Shown here: piece by piece, positions 6,916 to 16,725 of the stretch
How the letters are laid out: each line of letters opens with the position of its first letter
How positions within the stretch are numbered: position 1 is the first letter of the stretch
The notes under the pieces: generated by a model
The model's input: the letters and a program-made list of their open reading frames with translations, nothing else
Database searches by the model: none
Told to the model about the DNA's origin: nothing
DNA from: Clostridia bacterium
GTDB taxonomy: Bacteria > Bacillota > Clostridia > UMGS1840
Reading direction: 5' to 3'
Length of the DNA stretch: 47,864 nucleotides
Assembly: GCA_017625695.1 (NCBI GenBank)
Contig: JAGAKI010000022.1
Location: forward strand, 1-47,864
Made by a program: the position numbers and the translations under genes

Positions 6916-9483
6916 TTATTTGGATTCAATTACGGCACGGATTTGTGCTTCTGCAGTTTCAACTTCTTTTAAAAACGCATCCGCTGATATTCGCAAAGCA
7001 CCCTGCCCCAAAATAATTAACTGTTCCAGGTTATCCGATGTGGCGACACGAACTTTGTGATGTTTTCCCAACTGATGGGTTGCTTTTTCAATATACATAT
7101 CAGCAGTTTCTGCTTCCTTGGTATAAACAACACTGATATTGTGAACCTTTTCCACTTCACCCGGATTATTTTTCACCTTATAGGCATCAAATACCAGAAT
7201 CAGTTCGCACTGGGTATATCCCTGATAATTACATAAACGGTCAATGAGTGCCTGACGTGCAGCTTCAAGACTTTGTTCTGCCAGTTTCTTGTATTCCTCC
7301 CAAGCAAATATGATGTTATACCCATCTACTAAAACATATTCAGTCCCATCGAAAACACGTTTTGGCATTTTGGATTTGTAAGGAGTTTGAACTTCTTTTT
7401 TAGGGGAATGAAACACCTCATATTCCCGACGCTTGATCGGACCATAGGTTCGTTCAAAAATCGCCAGCAGTTCCTCGTCGTTATAAACCTTTTCCAGGTA
7501 TCGGTTAGCTTTCACAGTCGGTTCCGGAGCTGCTTCCGGTTCACCAGAAAAAGAAAGTCCTGTATCAATATGCATATATTCACGGACCTGATCCCACTTT
7601 ACATTAAAGCCTGCACCGTGAGAACAAAATACAGAATCCGGAGTGTTCTCCAAATCACTTTCCCACTGGTATCCTATTTCAGAAATCACAGCTTCCGGTT
7701 CCTGACAAGGTTCATATCCTTTTACACGGCAAGCCAACCGTCCCAAACCATGGGTATAGCGTACCACTTCCAGGTGGTAATCCCGCATTTTCGCAACCGG
7801 AGCACTGCCGGAAAGATAACTGACAGATTCTACACAATGGGTCTGCTGACATTCACCGCCCATCCGGCTTACATCTGTCATTGCACGTCCGACACATTCA
7901 GCCGGAAGTTCCAAGTCAAACTCATACCAGGGTTCCAGCAAAACACTGGTGGCAGACATCAAGCCGTGCCGGACTGCCCGATAGGTTGCCTGGCGAAAAT
8001 CCCCGCCCTCTGTATGCTTTAAATGTGCCCTTCCCGCTATTAATGTGATTTTCATATCCGTAACAGGAGAACCGGTCAAAACCCCTAAATGTGTTTTTTC
8101 ATTGAGATGAGTCAAAATTAAACGTTGCCAGTTTTTATCCAGAACATCTTCGCTGCAATCGGAAGAAAAAACCAAACCACTGCCTGCAGGTAACGGTTCC
8201 ATTAGAAGATGTACTTCGGCGTAATGACGAAGCGGCTCGTAATGCCCGACTCCCTCAACCGGAGATTGAATCGTTTCTTTGTAGGCAATTCTTCCCTGAC
8301 TGAAAGAAACAGCAAACCCAAAGCGCTCCGCAATTACACGCTGCAAAACTTCAAGCTGGACTTCACCCATCAGCTGAACCTGAATTTCTTTCAATTGTTC
8401 ATTCCATAAAATCCGAAGTTCAGGGTCCTCTTCTTCTAAGATACGAAATTTAGAAAGTACCGTAGTAACATCCATCCCCGTTGGAAGAACAACCCGGTAA
8501 CTGAGAACCGGTTCGGTGTAAAGTGAACGAGCATCCCGCTCCACTCCAAGACCATTGCCGGGCAAAGCTTTTGTAATTCCGGTAACTGCGCAAACGTCTC
8601 CCGGATAAACTTCATCAACAGTCTGAAATTTCAATCCGGAATATAACCGAATCTGATTTACTTTTTCTTCCCAGCGTATCTGTTCGTTTTCTATTTTAGA
8701 AAGCAGCGATTTCACCTTCAGGCTGCCACCGGTAATTTTCAGATGGGTTAGTCGATTTCCCTGTTCATCTTCCGAAATTTTAAACACCCTTGCACCAAAT
8801 GTTTCTGGTGTTTCAGCTTCGTTGGTATAAGCAATGATTCCATCTGCAAGGTCGCAAATTCCATCCATTTTTAAGGCAGAACCAAAATAACAAGGAAACA
8901 GCTTCCTTTGAAAAACCGCAAGAGAAATTCCATCCTTTGACATACTGCCATTTTCTAAATATTCATTCAACAAATTTTCATCACAAACAGAAACCTCTTC
9001 TTCATCAAAACCATTGGTAAAAGAAACACAGGCTTCACTGAGCTTTTCTTTCAATTGTGCTTCTATGGCAGCTTGTTTGGCTCCCTCCAAATCCATTTTA
9101 TTGACGAAAATAAATGTAGGAACGTTGTAACGTTCCAATAAATTCCACAGTGTTCGGGTATGGCTTTGTACCCCGTCAGTACCGCTGATTACCAGAATCG
9201 CATAATCCAGAACATGTAATGTGCGCTCCATTTCAGCGGAAAAATCAATATGTCCCGGCGTATCCAATAAAGTAATGCGGGTATCTTCCCATTCCAAAAT
9301 AGCTTGCTTGGAAAAAATGGTGATTCCCCTGTCACGTTCAATACTATGGGTATCCAAAAAAGCATCCTTATGGTCAACTCGTCCCATTTTGCGGATGCTT
9401 CCGGCATGATATAACAATCCTTCGGAAAGTGTAGTTTTTCCTGAATCCACATGTGCTAAAATTCCAAATACAAATCTTCGCAT
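6916..9483 (-). CDS. Tet(M)-like translational GTPase fused to a Rae1/YacP-like NYN nuclease
   Basis: An 855-residue fusion. Residues 1-650 form an EF-G-like GTPase of the ribosomal-protection type: G1 A-H-V-D-S-G-K-T-T at 10-18, G3 D-T-P-G-H at 74-78, G4 N-K-M-D at 128-131, and a domain V segment (L-L-E-P-W-Y-E-F, then a tandem A-M-T-D) closer to Tet(M)/Tet(O) than to EF-G. A proline/glutamate-rich linker (about 650-710) leads to a C-terminal NYN domain (about 713-855) that follows B. subtilis Rae1 (YacP) closely: V-D-G-Y-N, V-F-D-A, T-K-E-A-E-T-A-D, V-A-T-S-D and G-Q-G-A-L-R. Rae1 enters the ribosomal A site and cuts mRNA; Tet(M) proteins also work at the A site. This is probably a ribosome-acting factor, not simply a tetracycline-resistance gene. 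It heads an operon with the MBL hydrolase behind a consensus promoter. Confidence 0.87.
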   Translation of the reverse strand: MRRFVFGILAHVDSGKTTLSEGLLYHAGSIRKMGRVDHKDAFLDTHSIERDRGITIFSKQAILEWEDTRITLLDTPGHIDFSAEMERTLHVLDYAILVISGTDGVQSHTRTLWNLLERYNVPTFIFVNKMDLEGAKQAAIEAQLKEKLSEACVSFTNGFDEEEVSVCDENLLNEYLENGSMSKDGISLAVFQRKLFPCYFGSALKMDGICDLADGIIAYTNEAETPETFGARVFKISEDEQGNRLTHLKITGGSLKVKSLLSKIENEQIRWEEKVNQIRLYSGLKFQTVDEVYPGDVCAVTGITKALPGNGLGVERDARSLYTEPVLSYRVVLPTGMDVTTVLSKFRILEEEDPELRILWNEQLKEIQVQLMGEVQLEVLQRVIAERFGFAVSFSQGRIAYKETIQSPVEGVGHYEPLRHYAEVHLLMEPLPAGSGLVFSSDCSEDVLDKNWQRLILTHLNEKTHLGVLTGSPVTDMKITLIAGRAHLKHTEGGDFRQATYRAVRHGLMSATSVLLEPWYEFDLELPAECVGRAMTDVSRMGGECQQTHCVESVSYLSGSAPVAKMRDYHLEVVRYTHGLGRLACRVKGYEPCQEPEAVISEIGYQWESDLENTPDSVFCSHGAGFNVKWDQVREYMHIDTGLSFSGEPEAAPEPTVKANRYLEKVYNDEELLAIFERTYGPIKRREYEVFHSPKKEVQTPYKSKMPKRVFDGTEYVLVDGYNIIFAWEEYKKLAEQSLEAARQALIDRLCNYQGYTQCELILVFDAYKVKNNPGEVEKVHNISVVYTKEAETADMYIEKATHQLGKHHKVRVATSDNLEQLIILGQGALRISADAFLKEVETAEAQIRAVIESK

Positions 9484-9518
9484 AGTTTTAAGTTCCTGTC
9501 AAAATTCTTTCTTATCAT

Positions 9519-9547
9519 ATTATACTAAAACACAGCCAAGCTGTCAA
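9519..9547 (-). promoter_or_regulatory. Consensus promoter of the GTPase-nuclease operon
   Basis: A perfect TTGACA, 17-base spacer and perfect TATAAT, 36 bases before the ATG. A small inverted repeat (ACAGC-CAA-GCTGT, 9532-9544) lies between the -35 and -10 boxes and could be an operator. Confidence 0.85.
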
Positions 9548-9589
9548 TAAAAAATTTTTTTCAAAAAAGCGGGAAAAGCAGATGTCCTA

Positions 9590-9618
9590 TTGATTTTTAT
9601 TTGAAAAAATGTTATAAT
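9590..9618 (+). promoter_or_regulatory. Promoter of addBA
   Basis: TTGATT, a 17-base spacer and TATAAT, 38 bases before the addB ATG. It is divergent from the GTPase promoter, with about 40 bases between the two -35 boxes. Confidence 0.75.
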
Positions 9619-9656
9619 AAATTATTCATTCTAATTCTAAGAGAGGGAAAATCGGT

Positions 9657-12600
9657 ATGTCTTTGGAAATTCTATACGGAACCCATTTACAGCATGAAAA
9701 CGATACAATTTTTCAAATGATGAAAAACTGTATTGACCGTGGAGAGAATGTGCTTTACATTGTTCCCGAACAGTATTCTTTTAATGCAGATAAAGTTCTC
9801 CTGGATACATTGGGAGAAAGATATTCTCATCTGACAGAAACTGTCAATTTTAAACGATTAGCGACAGCTGTCAACAAAAAATATCAACCAAATCAATTAA
9901 ACTACATTGATGAAGAAACCAAGCATCTGCTCCTTTATAAAATTATCCGGCAGAAAAAATCAGAACTTTCCACATTAAAAAACAGACAGCTTGGACCCGA
10001 CTCAGTTCTGCTTTTTAAGAACATTCTGTCGGAATGCAAAGGTTATCTCATGAACCACGAAACGTTTGAGCAAATTAAAAATAACTTATCGGTTCAATCG
10101 TCTTTGTATCAGAAAATCTGCGACTTGGATTTGATTTTTAATACCTATCAAAAAGAAATTGAAACCAAATTCCGTGATTTCGAGGATAGTTTCCTGGTGT
10201 TGGCAAATGATATCAAAGAATATGAGCTTTACCGGAATTATCAGATATTTATTGATCGATTCACCAATTTTTCTCCGGCAGAATTCGCTGTAATTTCTGC
10301 ACTATTAAACAATGCCAAGAATATGTCCGTTACTCTTTTAGCGGATGATTTTTCAAAAAAAGTGCCGGGAGATTTATTTTACTCAACCTACAAAACCTGT
10401 GAAACGCTCAAAAAAATTGCAAAAAGCCAACAAAAAAACGTAAAAGAAACGAAAATAGATACAAAAAAAGATCAGTTTTTCAAAGATATTTTCGACAATC
10501 CTAAAAAAGAAGCGACGAACAAAAACATTTCTCTTACCAATGCAAAAAACATAAAGGACGAAGTGCGGTTTGTAATCGATACCATCAAGCAGAAAACAGC
10601 ACAAGGTGCTTCTTATTCTGATTTCACAGTATTATCCGGAGATTTATCTCTTTACGAAACAGAAATCAGTCATGCATTTTCCCGTGCAGATATCCCCTGC
10701 TTTATGGATCAGAAATCTCCGCTTTTGGAAAATCCTATTGCCAGAATCTTTCTAAACTTATTTCAGATGGTTGTATCTGACTACGAAAAAAATGCAATCT
10801 TGGAATATTTAAAAAGCTTGTGTTCTGTTTTTCATATTCATAATGATGTTTGCATCTTTGAAGAATTACTTCATCGCTTTCATCTGCAAAAAAAAGATAT
10901 TTTTCATCTTGAACGATGGAGACAAAAGTGTGACTTTATAAAAACACAATCCAACTTCTTATCCCTTAATCTTTCTAAAATTAATACAGTATATGACTCT
11001 TTTCTGCTCCCGGTTATCCAAAATTTTAAAAAGCAGAAAAGCTACATGGAAGCATTTCGGTCTTATACGGATGCTGTCCATCTGGAAGAAGCTGTTAGAC
11101 TTTTTTTAGAACAAAAAGAAGCAGTGTTTCGTCAAGAAACCGTTACCGCATACAACACCATATTGGGTGCTATTAAAAAAATTGATTTATTAATTTCCGA
11201 AGAGACGATAGAGCCTTCGGATTATTGCCATATTTTAAAGCAGGCATTGCAATTGTATGAATCCGGTGTGGTTCCAAACACTGTTGATACTGTGACCGTT
11301 TCTGATATTGACCGTGGACGCTCCCTTTCTTCACCCTATGTTTTTATTTTGGGGATGAACGAAGGTGTGACACCAAAGGCCAACACCAATCACGGGTATC
11401 TTTCCGACTTGGAACGGGAAGCTATTTTTGATATCACCGGGATAGAACTCCCTACCTCCTTACAGCAAAACTGTGATTCCACACTTTCTCTGTACCGTGC
11501 ATTTATAACAGCAAGCTCCCATTTGTATCTATTAAAAAATGAAGCTGAAAATGAGCAATCCAAACGAATGCCGTGCTATCTTTGGAAACGTATGGAAGCA
11601 TTTTTCACCCCTTCAGACTTTCAGGCAAACTATGTGAGTTTATGCGAATACACCGAGCAAGCACTGATGGCTTATCAAAACCCCTATCAACAAAAGCTTT
11701 CCCCGAAAGTTCAACCCAAGGATTTCCTAAACGGTGAGGAAAAAGCAGAAATCTCAAAATTATGGTCTCAGATTGCACAAATGAAAGAAGAAGGCTACTA
11801 CCATACCGATAAAAAACTTTCCAAAAAAATCCTTGATATACAATATCAAAAACAGTTGAATGCTTCTGTTTCCCGTCTGGAAACCTATCAAAAATGCGGT
11901 TATGCATATTTTGTAAACTATCTCCTGAAAATTTCAGAACGCGAAGATGTCAACTACGATTTCAGAAAAACCGGTTCGATTGTACATAATTTATTTGAAC
12001 AGTTTTCCAAGAGTTTAAAAAAGCATCAGCTAACCTGGGAAACCTGTGACGACGCTTTTATCGAAAGGCAGATTGAATCTTTGGTTCCCAAAGAAATCCT
12101 GCGACTGTTTCCGGATTTATCTTTGTTTAATCCACGAACCAAATATCTGATTCACAAAATAAAACGATTGTTACGAAATGCAATTTCATTTATTAAGGAA
12201 CATTTCAACGAAGGTGAATTTATACCGGTTGGCTACGAAATACCCATCGGAGAAGAAGGTATTCCCCCTCTGACCATATCCCTGGAGGATGGTTCCGTAA
12301 TGCAGATGTTCGGTATCATCGACCGGTGCGATATTGCAAAACCGGACGACCGCCTCTTTGTAAGAATTGTGGATTATAAATCCAGCGCCAAAGAATTTAA
12401 TTTCGCACTGATTAAAGAAGGGATTCAGCTTCAACTGCTGACGTATTTACAAACTGTTATTAAAAATGGTGGTCAATACCTGGATTTTGAGGGTGAAATT
12501 TTGCCCGGTGCTGCTTTCTACACTAGTTTTGGCGATTCCTTACTTTCTTTCGCTGAACGTCCCGCACCCGATGAAATTGAAAAAGAAATCCGCAAAAAAT

Positions 12601-13001
12601 TTACTATGCGTGGTCTGGTGTTAAACGATGACAGCTTAATTCGTGCCATCGACAAACACTTAACGGAACTTCCCAATTATCAGTCGCTTGTCAGCGATAT
12701 TAAAACAGACAGCAAAGGAAATTTCAAGCTGAAAAACTTCTTGTTTTTCCAGGAATTCAACAAATTATTGTCTGACTGTGAATCTACACTGAAAAAAATC
12801 GGAAATCGTATGATGAAAGGCGAAATTGCCATCAAGCCGTATCGTTATGCCAAAGAAACCGGATGCGATTGGTGTCCTTACGCAAGTGTATGTATGTTTG
12901 ACCCAAAAATGCATCCCTACCGCAATATTTCAAAATTATCCAAAGAAGATTATTTTCAGCCTGAAACAGAAAAGAAAGAAGGTGACAATCGTGGCAATTA
13001 A
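9657..13001 (+). CDS. addB: ATP-dependent helicase/nuclease subunit B
   Basis: A 1114-residue AddB subunit of the AddAB helicase-nuclease, which resects double-strand breaks for RecA loading. The iron-sulfur ligands are present as C747 (Q-K-C-G-Y) and C1070, C1073 and C1079, matching the Cys...C-x2-C-x5-C layout of B. subtilis AddB. The nuclease motif V-D-Y-K-S has D906 and K908. The N-terminal Walker A found in most AddB proteins (G-x-x-G-x-G-K-S/T) is absent: the equivalent place near residue 8 reads G-T-H-L-Q-H-E-N. Its last 11 bases overlap the addA start, giving translational coupling. Confidence 0.9.
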   Translation: MSLEILYGTHLQHENDTIFQMMKNCIDRGENVLYIVPEQYSFNADKVLLDTLGERYSHLTETVNFKRLATAVNKKYQPNQLNYIDEETKHLLLYKIIRQKKSELSTLKNRQLGPDSVLLFKNILSECKGYLMNHETFEQIKNNLSVQSSLYQKICDLDLIFNTYQKEIETKFRDFEDSFLVLANDIKEYELYRNYQIFIDRFTNFSPAEFAVISALLNNAKNMSVTLLADDFSKKVPGDLFYSTYKTCETLKKIAKSQQKNVKETKIDTKKDQFFKDIFDNPKKEATNKNISLTNAKNIKDEVRFVIDTIKQKTAQGASYSDFTVLSGDLSLYETEISHAFSRADIPCFMDQKSPLLENPIARIFLNLFQMVVSDYEKNAILEYLKSLCSVFHIHNDVCIFEELLHRFHLQKKDIFHLERWRQKCDFIKTQSNFLSLNLSKINTVYDSFLLPVIQNFKKQKSYMEAFRSYTDAVHLEEAVRLFLEQKEAVFRQETVTAYNTILGAIKKIDLLISEETIEPSDYCHILKQALQLYESGVVPNTVDTVTVSDIDRGRSLSSPYVFILGMNEGVTPKANTNHGYLSDLEREAIFDITGIELPTSLQQNCDSTLSLYRAFITASSHLYLLKNEAENEQSKRMPCYLWKRMEAFFTPSDFQANYVSLCEYTEQALMAYQNPYQQKLSPKVQPKDFLNGEEKAEISKLWSQIAQMKEEGYYHTDKKLSKKILDIQYQKQLNASVSRLETYQKCGYAYFVNYLLKISEREDVNYDFRKTGSIVHNLFEQFSKSLKKHQLTWETCDDAFIERQIESLVPKEILRLFPDLSLFNPRTKYLIHKIKRLLRNAISFIKEHFNEGEFIPVGYEIPIGEEGIPPLTISLEDGSVMQMFGIIDRCDIAKPDDRLFVRIVDYKSSAKEFNFALIKEGIQLQLLTYLQTVIKNGGQYLDFEGEILPGAAFYTSFGDSLLSFAERPAPDEIEKEIRKKFTMRGLVLNDDSLIRAIDKHLTELPNYQSLVSDIKTDSKGNFKLKNFLFFQEFNKLLSDCESTLKKIGNRMMKGEIAIKPYRYAKETGCDWCPYASVCMFDPKMHPYRNISKLSKEDYFQPETEKKEGDNRGN

Positions 13002-16000
13002 TTATACCCCTGCCCAATCCCGTGCAATTTATGAGCAAAACAAATCTATTTTAGTTTCTGCTGCTGCCGGAAGCGGAAAAACTGCAGTATTGGTACAGCG
13101 TATTATTGAACTGATTTGCAAAGAAGATGGCATTGATATTGATAAACTCCTGGTTGTTACCTTCACCAATGCAGCAGCTGCCGAAATGAAAGATAAAATT
13201 TATAAAGAAATCATGAGCCGTATAGAAAAGGAACCGACTAACCCACATCTAAAACGTCAGCTTTTGTTGCTTTCCAATGCTCATATTCAAACAATGCATA
13301 GCTTTTGTCTGGACGTCATTAAAAATAATATTCATCGATTGGATATTCCCGTTCAATTCCGAATTGCTGACGAAACCGAATGTTCTATTCTGCAACAAAA
13401 ATGTCTGTCAGAACTGATTGAGGATTCCTACGAAGCAAATGACGAATCTTTTTTAATGTTGGCTGACACCTATGGTTACGGACGGGATGATAGCAAAATT
13501 GCAGATTTGATTTTAAAATGCTACCATTTCACCATTACCCTGTCCGACCCGCAGAAATATTTCGACCTTTGTCTCCGACAATCGCGACAAGTGGAGCAGG
13601 ATTTTTCATCTACGATATTTGCTTCTTTGATCATAGAACGTATCAAAGAAACGTTTTCCGATCACGAAAAGAATTATCAGTTTGCGTTAGAAGAAATGAC
13701 ACTCCGTCCTGATTTGCTTCCCTACGAAGAGTTATTCCGAGAAGAATTAGGCTTTATTCAAACAGTAAAAAACATCTCAGATTTTTGTGAACTTCAATTC
13801 CGGATGGAAACCTTTCAATTTGCTCCGTTGACAACCGTAAAAGGGGTCAAACGAGGAACTGACAACACCATGATCAAAGAGATTCGCCAACAATTCAAAG
13901 ACGATTTTGCAAAAGTTTTGCCGCTGATTGCAAATTCTGTTGAATCTGAACAAAAAGATGCGGCGACTGTTACCGAATTCATCGGAACGTTAATTGAATT
14001 AACAAAAGATTTTACCCGCCGTTACCAACTGGCAAAATTAAAAAAATCCCTGATAGATTTTTCTGATTTTGAACATTATGCCCTGCAGATACTATCAGAT
14101 GAAAACGGCAACCCGTCTGAAACGGCAGATAGCTACCGTGAAATTTTCTACGAAATTCTGATTGACGAATATCAGGATACCAACGACATTCAGGATCATC
14201 TGTTTCAACTGATTTCCAGAAATGGTGAAAATCTGTTTTTGGTGGGTGATGTAAAACAAAGTATTTACGGATTTCGCCATGCAAAACCGCAGATTTTTAT
14301 TGAAAAACAAGAAACCTACCAAGACGAAACCCACGAGGTAATTCTTCTTTCCAATAATTTCAGAAGCCGAACCGAAGTAGTGGATGCTGTCAACAGTGTA
14401 TTTATAAAAACAATGACTCCGCAAACCGGAAAAACTGATTACCAAAAAGAAGCTCTTGTACAAACTGCTCCATATCCCAATAATGAAGAGTCAGATTACA
14501 GCACAGAAATTTTACTGATCGACAAAGCACAAAAATTTGAAATTCCTGATGAAGATGCCGAGGATTTTAATCAGGAGGCTCTCTTAATTGCCAATCGAAT
14601 TCATAAACTTGTAAATGAGGATAAAATCAATGTCTACGATTTAAAATCACAAACTCTGCGGAAAGCAAACTACGGCGACATCGTAATATTGGTTCGCAGT
14701 ATGAAAGAGTTTTCCCGTACTCTATATGAAACCCTGACAGATTATGCAATCCCTGTAGATGCTGATTTTTCTGAAGACCTTTTTTCAGCAGTAGAAATTA
14801 AAGTACTGGTATCCGTTTTGGAAGCCATTGATAATCCATACAATGATTTATCACTTCTGAGTTTATTAAAATCTCCCCTGTTTCATTGGACAGAAGATCA
14901 GATTTTTACCGTAAGAAACTTGAAAATCAAAGAACCTTTCATTTGTTCCTTACAAGCGGATCCCGGTGAAGCCTCTCGGTCTGTATTATATTTTCTCGAA
15001 GAAATTAAGAAAATTGCATATACCAAAAAAATATCTGAACTGATAGAAATTTTATATTCCAAATATCATTGGAAAGATTTGTTTTGTGTTTATAAAAATC
15101 CGCAACAGCGAATGGAAAACTTAGATTTATTCTATCAGCTTGCACTGCAATATGACCAAAACCAAACTGCAGGTTTGAAAGGATTTTTGAATTTTCTCAC
15201 CAACTGTATGAAATCCCCGAAAAACATACCCGCCTTCCGTCAACGTCCCCCGAAAAATGCAGTACAAATTATCACAATGCACAAAAGCAAAGGGTTGGAA
15301 TATCCGATTGTATTTCTTGCCGGATTGGGTAGGAATTTTAGTCGTGATGATTCCAAACTTCCGGTTGTTTTTCATAAAGAATATGGAATCGCAGCAGACT
15401 ATATTGATAGAAAACACCGTTTTTCCTACCCTACATTAGCCAAAAAAGCATTGTTGGTTGCTTTGAAGAACGAAGCATTCAGCGAAGAACTCCGCACCTT
15501 GTACGTTGCAATGACACGTGCCAAGGAAAAGCTGATATTAACGGGTACTTTGTCCAATGCAGAAAAGAAACTTTCTTTTTGGGAATCTGTGCAAACAGTT
15601 TCCAGAATCACAAAAAACAGATTATATCATGCAAATTCTTACTTGGATTACATTATGCCCTCGGTTTTAGGTGAGGATGCTTTTCATATCGAAATCACCT
15701 CTTTGGAACAATTGTGGAACCAATGTACGAAAGAAGAAACGAAAGCTTCACAGGACGCTTCTGCCTTGGTAGAACCGAAGCACCTGTTTGTCCCCTACCA
15801 TCACAAAGAACTGACTCAGTTGCCGACCAAGATTGCAGTTACAGAAGCAAACCGAATGACAAAAGCAGAACCATCCGTTACTTCTTTCATTCTTTCAGAC
15901 TTGGAAACAATGGAAACAACCTACTCTCACAGCGAATACGGTACCTATTTTCATCAGATATTTGAACATTTGGATTTAGATGCCATTCGTCACGGAGTTT

Positions 16001-16419
16001 CAGCAAAAAAAGCAATCCGAGATACTGTCAACCTTTTGGGAGAACGGGAATACTCCAATGAAATTTCCGAAAAAATAGAAGCTTTTTTTCAGACAGATTT
16101 AGCACAACTAATGTTATCTGCCGAAAAAATTTACCGAGAAAAATCCTTTTTAGTGCGAATTCCGGCAAATATAATTTATCCGGTACAAACTGAAAAATGT
16201 ATTCTTCTGCAAGGAATTACTGACTGTTATTTTATCAAAAACAATGAAATTACTCTGTTGGACTTTAAAACTGACAGGAATCCCCAGGAAGAAAAAATCC
16301 GATCAAATTATACCAAACAAATGGAGCTTTACGGATATGCTTTGGAAAAACTGGAAGAAAAAAAGGTTATCCATAAATATATCTATACTGCTCATGACAA
16401 TCGTTTTCTTGAATTTTAA
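12991..16419 (+). CDS. addA: ATP-dependent helicase/nuclease subunit A
   Basis: A 1142-residue UvrD-type helicase with a C-terminal RecB-like nuclease, the motor and 3'-strand nuclease of AddAB. The start is the GTG at 12991 (M-A-I-N-Y-T-P-A-Q), with AGGTGA five bases upstream; the open frame extends further 5' only inside addB. Motifs: Walker A A-G-S-G-K-T at about 25-30, motif Ia T-F-T-N-A-A-A-A-E-M, Walker B D-E-Y-Q-D-T near 392, G-D-V-K-Q-S-I-Y-G-F, H-K-S-K-G-L-E-Y, V-A-M-T-R-A-K-E, and nuclease L-L-D-F-K-T-D with D1091 and K1093. All catalytic motifs look intact. Confidence 0.93.
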   Translation: MAINYTPAQSRAIYEQNKSILVSAAAGSGKTAVLVQRIIELICKEDGIDIDKLLVVTFTNAAAAEMKDKIYKEIMSRIEKEPTNPHLKRQLLLLSNAHIQTMHSFCLDVIKNNIHRLDIPVQFRIADETECSILQQKCLSELIEDSYEANDESFLMLADTYGYGRDDSKIADLILKCYHFTITLSDPQKYFDLCLRQSRQVEQDFSSTIFASLIIERIKETFSDHEKNYQFALEEMTLRPDLLPYEELFREELGFIQTVKNISDFCELQFRMETFQFAPLTTVKGVKRGTDNTMIKEIRQQFKDDFAKVLPLIANSVESEQKDAATVTEFIGTLIELTKDFTRRYQLAKLKKSLIDFSDFEHYALQILSDENGNPSETADSYREIFYEILIDEYQDTNDIQDHLFQLISRNGENLFLVGDVKQSIYGFRHAKPQIFIEKQETYQDETHEVILLSNNFRSRTEVVDAVNSVFIKTMTPQTGKTDYQKEALVQTAPYPNNEESDYSTEILLIDKAQKFEIPDEDAEDFNQEALLIANRIHKLVNEDKINVYDLKSQTLRKANYGDIVILVRSMKEFSRTLYETLTDYAIPVDADFSEDLFSAVEIKVLVSVLEAIDNPYNDLSLLSLLKSPLFHWTEDQIFTVRNLKIKEPFICSLQADPGEASRSVLYFLEEIKKIAYTKKISELIEILYSKYHWKDLFCVYKNPQQRMENLDLFYQLALQYDQNQTAGLKGFLNFLTNCMKSPKNIPAFRQRPPKNAVQIITMHKSKGLEYPIVFLAGLGRNFSRDDSKLPVVFHKEYGIAADYIDRKHRFSYPTLAKKALLVALKNEAFSEELRTLYVAMTRAKEKLILTGTLSNAEKKLSFWESVQTVSRITKNRLYHANSYLDYIMPSVLGEDAFHIEITSLEQLWNQCTKEETKASQDASALVEPKHLFVPYHHKELTQLPTKIAVTEANRMTKAEPSVTSFILSDLETMETTYSHSEYGTYFHQIFEHLDLDAIRHGVSAKKAIRDTVNLLGEREYSNEISEKIEAFFQTDLAQLMLSAEKIYREKSFLVRIPANIIYPVQTEKCILLQGITDCYFIKNNEITLLDFKTDRNPQEEKIRSNYTKQMELYGYALEKLEEKKVIHKYIYTAHDNRFLEF

Positions 16420-16441
16420 TCATAAGAAAGGTAAATAAAAA

Positions 16442-16690
16442 ATGAATTATTCCTACACGCCAAAAGGTGTCTGTTCCAGAAAAATCGAAATCACGATAGA
16501 AGATAACATCATTCAATCAGTACGATTCACCGGTGGATACCATGGCAATTCTCAAGGCGTCTCCCGATTAGCAGAAGGATACGAAGTTTCCGAGTCCATC
16601 CGCCGATTGGAAGGTATTGACTGTATGGGAAAAGGAACCTCTTGCCCCGACCAGTTGTCAAAAGCCCTAAAAGAAGCAATGAAAGAATAA
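16442..16690 (+). CDS. TSCPD domain protein (TIGR03905 type)
   Basis: A small protein of 82 residues consisting of one TSCPD domain, named for the motif seen here at residues 67-71 (G-T-S-C-P-D-Q-L). The same domain closes class II ribonucleotide reductases, where it may bind metal or nucleic acid; the free-standing form has no proven role. The conserved G-G-Y-H-G-N segment is present. It sits 22 bases after addA with an SD (GAAAGG) and ends the operon before a terminator. Confidence 0.85.
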   Translation: MNYSYTPKGVCSRKIEITIEDNIIQSVRFTGGYHGNSQGVSRLAEGYEVSESIRRLEGIDCMGKGTSCPDQLSKALKEAMKE

Positions 16691-16691
16691 C

Positions 16692-16725
16692 AAAAGAGCC
16701 GGAAGCATTGAAACTTCCGGCTTTT
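16692..16725 (+). terminator. Terminator of the addBA operon
   Basis: An eight-base stem (GCCGGAAG with CTTCCGGC) around an eight-base loop, followed by TTTT, directly after the TSCPD stop codon. The interval 16726-16933 beyond it shows no gene or repeat that I can support. Confidence 0.8.

Noticed and set aside
6916-9483. Plain tetracycline-resistance determinant
   Set aside because: The Rae1-like C-terminal domain, the absence of a tet leader peptide and the operon with an MBL hydrolase argue against a dedicated resistance gene, though some ribosomal protection cannot be excluded.
12826-12990. 55-residue N-terminal extension of AddA
   Set aside because: It lies inside addB in another frame and has no similarity to AddA; the helicase domain begins at the GTG at 12991.
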